Positions 6,680 to 11,951 of a stretch of DNA of 11,951 nucleotides are shown piece by piece. The DNA is from Desulfobacteraceae bacterium (GTDB lineage Bacteria > Desulfobacterota > Desulfobacteria > Desulfobacterales > JAABPS01). Under the pieces are notes generated by a model. The model worked only from the letters and a program-made list of their open reading frames with translations, made no database searches and had not been told where the DNA came from. Position numbers and translations under genes: made by a program. Each line of letters starts with the position of its first letter. Within the stretch, counting starts at the first letter, position 1. The stretch lies in contig JAABPS010000047.1 of NCBI GenBank assembly GCA_011391835.1, positions 1-11,951 of the forward strand, in the 5' to 3' direction.

Positions 6680-8154
6680 TGCAGAGCATGGACGTAAACG
6701 GGTACTATCTTCCTCCGGGATTCAGGGAAAAAATATCAGCATTTACTGTCGAGCAAATCGGTTCAAAAGAGACTCAGGTCCGGCTGAAGGTGCCCTTGGT
6801 CACCCGGGCCTTTGTGGAAGTGCTGGCAGATTATCTGAAAAAGCAACGGGAGGCCTATTTGGCAGAACTGCCTCTGAAAAAAATTATTCAGGTATTAGAT
6901 ACAGCTTCCCGTCTGTGGCTGGATCCAGCGTATCCGCCCCGCCAGCTTGCCTTAAAAACAATTCCCGCTGTAACCGGTTTTTCTCCGGAAGTAGTGGCTG
7001 CCAGTATTGATGTGGAGATGGAAAGCTCTCTTGCGGAAGATATCTGGCGTGCGCTGGAAGATGAAATCATCAACCCCCTGTATCTGGATGACTTTTACTA
7101 CTCCAAACAACTCGGGGGATTCCGGCGAGCCTTTGGCCCGGAACTGTTGGTTTCTTTTTTTTCAGAGAACATTCCGGCGCTGCCCCATCTTCTGTTCATG
7201 CGTTCGGCTTTGGTGAAAAGTGCGTGTCTGGGAAAAGTGGCTTCAGGAGAACCCACCTTTGCGCCGCTTTACTTAAAAACCATTGAAGATATTGATCCCC
7301 GGATGGCAGAATGTATGTCCGTGTTATACTGGCGGGGCGGAGAGAAAGGTGTGGAAGATGCAGCGTTTAACCAGGCGGATGCGGTGATTCTTTTCGGAGG
7401 GGTTGAAGCCTGTAATTCGCTTATTGAACGTATTCCGCGCAGGATCCGTATTCTGGTTCATGGTCATAAACTGGGGTTTGGGGCTATCGGCAAAAACCGT
7501 TTAAAGATTGACGGCATAGATGGACTGGCCAAAGCAGTTGCATACGATCATGCCATGTTTGATCAGCAGGCGTGTCTGGCGCCCCATGTGTACTACGTGG
7601 AGTCCGGCGGTGAAGTATCGCCGGAAGCATTCGCTCAAAAGGTGGCAGACGCCATGGATGATATTCAGACTCAAATGCCCAGGGGATTAATTCATCCAGG
7701 AGAAGCGTCCGCGATTAACCAGCTCAGGGCCAAATATGAAATGCAGGAATTAAAAGGCAAGGATGTGCGCATGTGGGTGTCTGCCGGCGGAACCGAGTGG
7801 ACGGTGATTTATGAAAAAGACCCTCGTATTTTCAGACCCTCACCGCTAAAACGCTTTGTCCGCATCTGGGAGGTGGAAGACATTTTCCATATCCTGCCAA
7901 CCTTAAAACCCCTGGGTCCGTTTTTACAAAATGCGGCTGTGGATCTGGCAGATGAACGGGAAAAAGACTTTATGGGCCGCCTGGGAGATATCGGACTGAC
8001 CCGCATTACTGCTCCTGGGAATATGCCGAAACCATCCATGATGTGGCATCATGACGGGATTTCGCCGCTGGCTGCGCTGCTGCGGTGGTGTGATATTGAA
8101 AAGAAAGCGTCAGTGGCCGGATTGGGGCCATTGATAAAGGAGAATGAAAAATGA
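6679..8154 (+). CDS. LuxC-family acyl-CoA/acyl-protein reductase
   Basis: NAD(P)H-dependent acyl reductase of the aldehyde dehydrogenase superfamily, expected to reduce an acyl thioester (from LuxE or CoA) to the aldehyde. Family hallmarks are ILFGGVEACNSL (237-248), ILVHGHKLGFGAIG (258-271, matching the LuxC GHK signature) and the active-site segment DQQACLAPHVYYVE with nucleophile Cys299. At 491 residues it is close to LuxC (about 480). The ATG at 6679 overlaps the LuxE-like stop by 1 base and follows a strong AGGAGG at 6666-6671 (7-base spacing). An ATG at 6672 lies directly behind that site in another frame and is not used. The pairing with LuxE predicts a two-protein carboxylic acid reductase. 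In bioluminescent bacteria the aldehyde feeds luciferase; no luxAB is here, so a biosynthetic role is more likely. The chain length accepted cannot be read from sequence. Confidence 0.92.
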   Translation: MQSMDVNGYYLPPGFREKISAFTVEQIGSKETQVRLKVPLVTRAFVEVLADYLKKQREAYLAELPLKKIIQVLDTASRLWLDPAYPPRQLALKTIPAVTGFSPEVVAASIDVEMESSLAEDIWRALEDEIINPLYLDDFYYSKQLGGFRRAFGPELLVSFFSENIPALPHLLFMRSALVKSACLGKVASGEPTFAPLYLKTIEDIDPRMAECMSVLYWRGGEKGVEDAAFNQADAVILFGGVEACNSLIERIPRRIRILVHGHKLGFGAIGKNRLKIDGIDGLAKAVAYDHAMFDQQACLAPHVYYVESGGEVSPEAFAQKVADAMDDIQTQMPRGLIHPGEASAINQLRAKYEMQELKGKDVRMWVSAGGTEWTVIYEKDPRIFRPSPLKRFVRIWEVEDIFHILPTLKPLGPFLQNAAVDLADEREKDFMGRLGDIGLTRITAPGNMPKPSMMWHHDGISPLAALLRWCDIEKKASVAGLGPLIKENEK

Positions 8155-9323
8155 AACTACGCGTATCAACCAACTGGGATAACGCTTTAATAGAAGAATT
8201 GAAAGGCACGTGCGTGGAAGAAGTTTATGGAAAGCTTCCTTCGGATGTGATTGGCGGCGTGCGTCCTGCGTTTTTACTTCCTCAAATTAGCCGGGAGGAG
8301 GCAGAAGATCATGTGCGGTGTGTGAAGGAAAAGGGTATCCGGTTTAACTACCTTATCAACACCATGTGTTTGAATAACATCCATTACTCCCGTGACGGGT
8401 ACAGAGCCATCGTTGAACTTCTGGAATGGATCAGTTCCATTGGCGTTGATGTTGTGACCGTGGGATTTCCTTACATGATCCGTCTGGTACAGGAAGTATT
8501 GCCCGGGATGAAGATCAAGGCATCCAGCGTGTGCCGCATCAATTCGGTATCCAGGGCCAGGCAGTATGAAGACTTTGGCGTGGATGAAATTATCATTGAT
8601 GAAAATATCAACCGTGATTTTGATACCCTGACGGCTATTCGAAAGGCGCTCAGGTGTGAACTCGAGCTTATCGCCAATCCGTGCTGTCTGCATGACTGCC
8701 CTCATCAACTGGAGCATGTGGCTCACGACGGTCATGCGTCACAGGATCACAGCATGAACAATTATTGTTACCTGCAGTTTCCCTATTACAACTGCACGAT
8801 GAAGAAATTTACAGATCCCGTGGAAATTATCAAGGCCCGATGGATCCGTCCGGAAGACCTGGAAGTTTATGAAGCGATGGGCTATCAGAAATTTAAAATC
8901 GTTGAGCGGTTTAAACGAACCGAGGTGCTGGCGAGCACCGTGGCAGCGTATGCCCAGCGGCGGTTCGATGGAAACTTGATCGATATTCTCACCCTCACCA
9001 ATCCGGATGTGTATTTAAAGCCGGATATGGAGTACTTCAACAAACCCGAACACGTGAATGTGCCCATGATTGCTCAGGTGGGAGGTTTGATGGATTTTGC
9101 CTTGCGGGATTTTATTTATATTGATAATCGAAAACTGGATGGATTTATAGAGTTCTTTCAAAAAAATGGCTCCTGCAGAAACAGGGATTGCAGCCAGTGC
9201 GGTTACTGCCAAAAGGTTTTCGAAAAATCAACGCGATTTGATGCCGATGAAGCCCAGATGCGCAGAAAAGGATTTGAATCGTTTATTCAGGCCATGTTAA
9301 ACGGGGATGTATTTGCTGAATAA
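8151..9323 (+). CDS. Peptidase U32 family protein, first of a tandem pair
   Basis: U32-family protein of 390 residues. The family was named for collagenase-like peptidases, but better studied members (UbiU/UbiV, RlhA, TrhP) are iron-sulfur proteins for O2-independent hydroxylation of quinone precursors or RNA, so peptidase activity should not be assumed. The barrel is seen in FNYLINTMCLNN, VTVGFPYMIRLV, IKASSVCRINS and CELELIAN. Likely cluster cysteines are Cys179 and Cys183 (CCLHDC) plus Cys206 and Cys215. RWIRPEDLEVYEAMG and FKIVERF replace the usual U32 KIEGR region. A C-terminal Cys342-x4-Cys347-x2-Cys350-x2-Cys353 motif suggests a second metal or Fe-S site. It starts by ATGA overlap with the LuxC-like gene, with AAGGAG at 8137-8142 (8-base spacing). 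A related gene follows 15 bases later; the two may form a heterodimer as UbiU-UbiV do (inference). Confidence 0.87.
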   Translation: MKLRVSTNWDNALIEELKGTCVEEVYGKLPSDVIGGVRPAFLLPQISREEAEDHVRCVKEKGIRFNYLINTMCLNNIHYSRDGYRAIVELLEWISSIGVDVVTVGFPYMIRLVQEVLPGMKIKASSVCRINSVSRARQYEDFGVDEIIIDENINRDFDTLTAIRKALRCELELIANPCCLHDCPHQLEHVAHDGHASQDHSMNNYCYLQFPYYNCTMKKFTDPVEIIKARWIRPEDLEVYEAMGYQKFKIVERFKRTEVLASTVAAYAQRRFDGNLIDILTLTNPDVYLKPDMEYFNKPEHVNVPMIAQVGGLMDFALRDFIYIDNRKLDGFIEFFQKNGSCRNRDCSQCGYCQKVFEKSTRFDADEAQMRRKGFESFIQAMLNGDVFAE

Positions 9324-9325
9324 GG

Positions 9326-9332
9326 AAAGGAG
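9326..9332 (+). promoter_or_regulatory. Ribosome binding site deciding the second U32 start
   Basis: AAAGGAG directly touches the ATG at 9333, leaving no spacer, but is 6 bases before the ATG at 9339. Starting at 9339 also aligns the protein end-to-end with its neighbour (MQFSMATNWD against MKLRVSTNWD). ATG 9339 is therefore preferred. Confidence 0.7.
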
Positions 9333-9338
9333 ATGGAT

Positions 9339-10514
9339 ATGCAATTTTCCATGGCCACCAACTGGGATCCGCAGCTTATAGACAGGCTGAAAGGAAGCGA
9401 CGTCACCAGCCTGTACGGGCAGATATGGGGAGACCCCCTGGGGGGCGGCCGTATGCTGCTGTTTATTCCAAAAATTGACCGGAATGCAGCAGCCGATTTT
9501 ATTAAACAAGCGGCTCAACAAAGAATACAGTTTAACTACCTGGCCAATGCCGCGTGTCTGGATAATGAGGAATTTACCCGAAATGGATATCGTAAAATCC
9601 GGGAGCACCTGGACTGGATTGCCGTCAGCGGAGCCAGTATGGTCACCGTGACACTGCCATTTCTGGTTCAGATCATCAAACACCATTATCCGCAACTAAA
9701 AGTCTGCGCATCATCCTTTGCCCGTATCCAGACCGTTGAAGCGGCACGATACTGGGAAGAATTGGGCGCTGACAAGTTAATCCTGCCGGAACTGGTTTCA
9801 CGGGATTTTAAAACACTGGAAATCATCCGCAGCGCGGTTAAATGTGAACTCGAACTGATTGCCAACCATTCCTGCCTGTACTACTGCCCGCTGGATCTGC
9901 ACCACCGGAACCTGGTATCCCATGCATCACAATATGGTCATCCCAGCGGCGGATTTGCCGCGGATATCTGCAAACTCTCCTGTCAACGGATGAAACTGGC
10001 AGATCCTGCTGAACTGATCCGATGCCGGTGGATACGGCCTGAAGATGTAGGGGTTTATGAAGCGATCGGCATTGATTGCCTCAAACTGGTAGAACGGTTT
10101 CGGGAAACGGACTCTTTGATGAGGATCTGGGATGCGTACAGGCAACGGCGCTATGATGGCAACCTGGCCGATCTGCTGACCCTGCCCCAGAAAAGCGCTT
10201 ATATGGCGCCGAATATGGAGCTGTTAAATCGTCCGGATTTATTGAATACTGAAAAAATGGAAGCCATTGTTTCGGTATTAAAGGAGCCGTTTACAAACAG
10301 AGTCTTCATTGATAACAATCAATTAGATGGTTTTCTGGCCTATTTCAAAACCGTTGACTGTTCACATACAGACTGCCGGCAGTGCGGCTACTGCCAGCGC
10401 ATTGCCCGCAAAGCGGTGGTGATGGACCCTGACTGGCAAAAAGACATGATTCAGCGGTTTGATAAAGCCATTGATCTGCTCACCCATGGAGGGTTAGCGG
10501 ACTATCCGGACTAA
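9339..10514 (+). CDS. Peptidase U32 family protein, second of a tandem pair
   Basis: Paralogue of the preceding gene, 391 residues from the ATG at 9339, collinear with it throughout and clearly an old duplication (many substitutions, no long DNA identity by eye). Shared landmarks are TNWD near the start, FNYLANAACLDN, CELELIAN, RWIRPED followed by VYEAIG, LVERFRETDS, QRRYDGNL, and the C-terminal Cys341-x4-Cys346-x2-Cys349-x2-Cys352. Cluster candidates are Cys179, Cys183, Cys211 and Cys215. Three of these sit at the same positions as in the partner; the fourth is shifted (211 here, 206 there), and the partner's extra Cys178 is Ser here. Such paired divergence fits two non-identical subunits. 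Function is unknown; by analogy with UbiU-UbiV it may help an oxygen-independent oxidation or hydroxylation. It is the last gene of the operon, and its TAA stop abuts the stop of the convergent gene. Confidence 0.87.
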   Translation: MQFSMATNWDPQLIDRLKGSDVTSLYGQIWGDPLGGGRMLLFIPKIDRNAAADFIKQAAQQRIQFNYLANAACLDNEEFTRNGYRKIREHLDWIAVSGASMVTVTLPFLVQIIKHHYPQLKVCASSFARIQTVEAARYWEELGADKLILPELVSRDFKTLEIIRSAVKCELELIANHSCLYYCPLDLHHRNLVSHASQYGHPSGGFAADICKLSCQRMKLADPAELIRCRWIRPEDVGVYEAIGIDCLKLVERFRETDSLMRIWDAYRQRRYDGNLADLLTLPQKSAYMAPNMELLNRPDLLNTEKMEAIVSVLKEPFTNRVFIDNNQLDGFLAYFKTVDCSHTDCRQCGYCQRIARKAVVMDPDWQKDMIQRFDKAIDLLTHGGLADYPD

Positions 10515-10525
10515 TCAAACCGGAT
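10504..10525. terminator. Weak hairpin over the convergent stop codons (possible terminator)
   Basis: ATCCGG at 10504-10509 pairs with CCGGAT at 10520-10525 across a 10-base loop that contains both stop codons. On the + strand a T-containing stretch (ATCTTTTA, 10533-10540) follows after 7 bases, but there is no proper T-run on either strand. The stem is short, so this is only a possible weak terminator or transcript-end structure for the abutting genes. Confidence 0.25.
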
Positions 10526-11402
10526 CCAGAAAATCTTTTATATGGATGACCTTTTCATCCTTGCTGATGGAACGTTTAATAGTGTCGCGCAATCCCGATG
10601 CCCTGGCGTCCTGCAGTTCTTTAATGATATCCTGAACTTTGGTATTATTTTCAATGAGCTTCTGGATACGATCGCTTAATTTGTCCCAGTTCTTTTCCAG
10701 GTCGTCCGTGTCCATCTTAAACTCACCTATATACGCGATGATTTCAACTAAAGCGGCTAACAGGCCGAAGTGGGTAATTCCTTCAAGATAAAATGGGCAG
10801 TGACACCATAAACTGATGCAGTTGAACCCTCTTTTCTTACCCTCGAACTGAATGATGGAATGAAACGATCCAGGCCCCTGATAATGAATGGGAAATATCT
10901 TTTTCTTCTTCAATATACTGACAAGATGCTGGTCTGATGCAACACAGGATATGATCCGTTCATTGTGCAGGACATTATCGTACATGCTCCCGATGGTAAT
11001 AACGGTTTCAATGCCTACATCCTTGCACAGGGAAAATAGTTCATCCACAAAGCGGAACCAGTGAAAGTTAGGCTCACTGGCATTTAAGATGACAAGGTCG
11101 CGTCCAGCAGCCGGATCTTCTGCGGCATAGAATATCCCTCCGGGCGGCAGAAATCCCTGGAGCTGCCCTTCAATAATATTGACCAGCGGGCGGATGGCGT
11201 CGTATCGATAAAACATATCCGGATGAATCGTTGCAAATGGTCTGGCCTTTGTCTTTCGTATCAGGTAATCGGCAATGGCCTTTGAAATTCCCAGGGCATT
11301 CCCCCACCCATCAAACCCTGCGATAAAAAGAGGTTTGTTCAGGTGCGGCAGTTCCTCTCTGATTATTCCTTTTTCACCCATCATCATGATTATATGTTGC
11401 AT
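10515..11402 (-). CDS. PAC2 family protein
   Basis: Protein of 295 residues resembling the PAC2 (proteasome assembly chaperone 2) family, a purine-nucleoside-phosphorylase-like fold found in archaea and scattered bacteria; its bacterial role is not established. Supporting segments are LFIAGFDGWGNALGISKAIADYL (about 25-47), where the family has its FxGWxDAG-like motif, then DLVILNASEPNFHWFRFVDE, VITIGSMYDN and ISLWCHCPFYL. The C-terminal 60 residues (DTDDLEKNWDKLSDRIQKL onward) are charged and helical, probably coiled coil, as in other family members. The ATG at 11402 has no clear ribosome site; a cluster of three ATGs five codons later (residues 6-8) is an alternative start. It is transcribed toward the operon, shares no spacer with it, and is probably an independent gene. 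No soluble partner is evident nearby. Confidence 0.8.
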   Translation of the reverse strand: MQHIIMMMGEKGIIREELPHLNKPLFIAGFDGWGNALGISKAIADYLIRKTKARPFATIHPDMFYRYDAIRPLVNIIEGQLQGFLPPGGIFYAAEDPAAGRDLVILNASEPNFHWFRFVDELFSLCKDVGIETVITIGSMYDNVLHNERIISCVASDQHLVSILKKKKIFPIHYQGPGSFHSIIQFEGKKRGFNCISLWCHCPFYLEGITHFGLLAALVEIIAYIGEFKMDTDDLEKNWDKLSDRIQKLIENNTKVQDIIKELQDARASGLRDTIKRSISKDEKVIHIKDFLDPV

Positions 11403-11472
11403 TTGTGCCGGACATTGTCAAGGTGATCATTATGGTGAAGATTTCACGGATCAGTTTCATGGTATTGCTGTT

Positions 11473-11501
11473 TTGACATATCACGGACTTAACTGGATAA
11501 A
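11473..11501 (+). promoter_or_regulatory. Upstream sigma70-like promoter for the GAF gene
   Basis: TTGACA (11473-11478) is a perfect -35, followed after 17 bases by GATAAA (11496-11501), a 4/6 match to the -10. The ideal spacing makes it credible despite the weak -10. It reads toward the GAF-domain gene, about 200 bases ahead, in tandem with a second, better promoter. Confidence 0.4.
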
Positions 11502-11515
11502 AACCGACCAAATTC

Positions 11516-11543
11516 TTGACACAGATTTATCTTTGTGTATAAA
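11516..11543 (+). promoter_or_regulatory. Main sigma70-like promoter for the GAF gene
   Basis: TTGACA (11516-11521, 6/6) and TATAAA (11538-11543, 5/6) are separated by 16 bases, close to consensus. The expected transcription start is near 11550, giving a leader of about 150 bases before the ATG at 11702. An imperfect dyad occupies the spacer (ACACA at 11519-11523 and TGTGT at 11534-11538, with GAT and ATC between), which could be a repressor site. Confidence 0.6.
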
Positions 11544-11641
11544 CTATCAACATTCAAGTTCTTATCCGCATTACGAACCGCATAACTCGCAAAACGGGTT
11601 ATGGTTTATGCCAGGAGCAGAGGGGTGCCCTTTAAAAACAA

Positions 11642-11661
11642 TTTTCATTCTGGAATGAAAA
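11642..11661. repeat. Perfect inverted repeat in the GAF gene leader
   Basis: TTTTCATTC (11642-11650) and GAATGAAAA (11653-11661) are exact reverse complements with a 2-base centre. In RNA this would be an 8-9 bp AU-rich hairpin; in DNA it could be a dimer-binding operator. A pyrimidine-rich stretch with five Ts follows at 11662-11680, but about 14 bases lie between the hairpin and the T-run, so it is not a standard terminator. The rest of the gap 11403-11701 shows no gene. Confidence 0.5.
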
Positions 11662-11701
11662 CCTCCTCAATTCTTTTTAAACTTATCCGGGGCTTAACAC
11701 G

Positions 11702-11951
11702 ATGAATGATCTCCAATCTCTTAAGAAAAAAGATTTAATCAGCATTATCCAGAGACGGGACACAGAGATTGATACATTATTGAAAATCAACAGGGCATTA
11801 AAAGGATATTTCAAGCTTGAAGATCTGCTGGTTCAGATCATGAATATTACAAAGAACCTGATGAATTCAGAAGCGTGCTCACTTTTGCTGATTCATGAGG
11901 AGACCCAGGAGATGTTCTTTTATGCAGCCAACTCTGAACAGAACCTGGGTG
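11702..11951 (+). CDS. GAF-domain protein, N-terminal part (3' end cut by window edge)
   Basis: The reading frame is open from ATG 11702 to the window end, giving 83 complete codons. It begins MNDLQSLKKKDLISIIQRRD, a likely short coiled-coil helix, and passes into the start of a GAF domain: INRALKGYFKLEDLLVQIMN, then NLMNSEACSLLLIHEETQEMFFYAA. This resembles the pattern seen in bacterial sensor proteins, where GAF is joined to a histidine kinase, cyclase, phosphatase or sigma54-activator domain. Which output domain follows cannot be seen. The ribosome site is weak (GGGG at 11689-11692, 9-base spacing). Two promoters and an inverted repeat lie upstream. It is separated from the biosynthetic operon by the convergent PAC2 gene, so a role in regulating the operon is not supported by position alone. 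Confidence 0.75.
   Translation, partial: MNDLQSLKKKDLISIIQRRDTEIDTLLKINRALKGYFKLEDLLVQIMNITKNLMNSEACSLLLIHEETQEMFFYAANSEQNLG

Noticed and set aside
5555..8154. A bioluminescence (lux) operon
   Set aside because: Only LuxE and LuxC homologues occur; luciferase genes luxA/luxB and luxD are absent and the neighbours are biosynthetic.
8274..8735. Reverse-strand open frame of 153 codons
   Set aside because: It is antisense to the first U32 gene, which is conserved with its paralogue throughout this stretch; the frame is a by-product.
9333..9338. ATG at 9333 as the start of the second U32 gene
   Set aside because: Its ribosome site would have zero spacing, and the two extra residues have no counterpart in the paralogue.
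8151..10514. Secreted collagenase-type peptidases
   Set aside because: No signal peptides are visible, and the conserved cysteines point to iron-sulfur proteins of the UbiU/UbiV kind; the U32 name alone is not evidence of proteolysis.
10544..10560. GGATGA/TCATCC hairpin as an operon terminator
   Set aside because: A 6-base stem with no T-run after it, inside the PAC2 coding sequence; more likely chance.
11389..11421. Reverse-strand TTGACA and TATAAT in front of the PAC2 gene
   Set aside because: Both hexamers are perfect but 21 bases apart, too far for sigma70, and the -10 lies inside the predicted coding region.
11275..11658. Forward open frame of 127 codons spanning the PAC2 start and the following gap
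   Set aside because: It overlaps the PAC2 coding region, runs through both promoter candidates and has no recognisable protein features.

Overview
The window carries one tightly packed nine-gene operon on the + strand (1-10514, first gene cut by the window edge), one convergent gene on the - strand (10515-11402), a 299-base regulatory gap, and the beginning of a + strand GAF-domain gene (11702 to the window end). No tRNA, rRNA, CRISPR array, insertion sequence or integrase is visible. Base composition looks balanced and uniform by eye. The gene types (cobalamin radical-SAM enzyme, iron-sulfur hydro-lyase, U32 proteins, PAC2-family protein, GAF sensor) suggest an anaerobic or microaerophilic bacterium. 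A sulfate-reducer-like member of Desulfobacterota is my best guess, but this is inference; no marker gene is present.

Operon order: (1) B12-binding radical SAM protein, 5'-partial; (2) homocitrate synthase/NifV-like condensing enzyme; (3,4) large and small subunits of an aconitase-family hydro-lyase (isopropylmalate isomerase/homoaconitase type); (5) a thioredoxin-reductase-fold flavoprotein with no CxxC disulfide and a damaged-looking NAD(P) loop; (6) LuxE-like acyl-protein synthetase; (7) LuxC-like acyl reductase; (8,9) two tandem U32-family proteins. Seven of the eight junctions are overlaps or short gaps (4, 8, 11, 1, 1 and 4 bases of overlap, then a 15-base gap). The only sizeable gap is 55 bases, before gene 4. 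This implies co-transcription, translational coupling and a shared pathway.

A plausible reading, which is inference and not demonstrated, is as follows. Genes 2-4 condense a 2-oxo acid with acetyl-CoA and isomerise the product, as in leucine, lysine-aminoadipate or coenzyme B type chain elongation. LuxE and LuxC activate a carboxylate with ATP and reduce it to an aldehyde. The flavoprotein, the B12 radical SAM enzyme and the U32 pair tailor the carbon skeleton, possibly by O2-independent oxidation or hydroxylation as known for UbiU/UbiV. No decarboxylating dehydrogenase (LeuB/AksF type), acyl carrier protein, LuxAB luciferase, LuxD transferase or exporter lies in the window. I do not recognise this gene combination as a described pathway; it is the main candidate for an undescribed system here.

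Downstream, the last U32 gene and the PAC2-family gene converge with stop codons directly abutting inside a small hairpin. The gap at 11403-11701 holds two tandem sigma70-like promoters reading toward the GAF gene, an imperfect dyad between the -35 and -10 of the nearer one, and a perfect 9-base inverted repeat in the presumed 5' leader.
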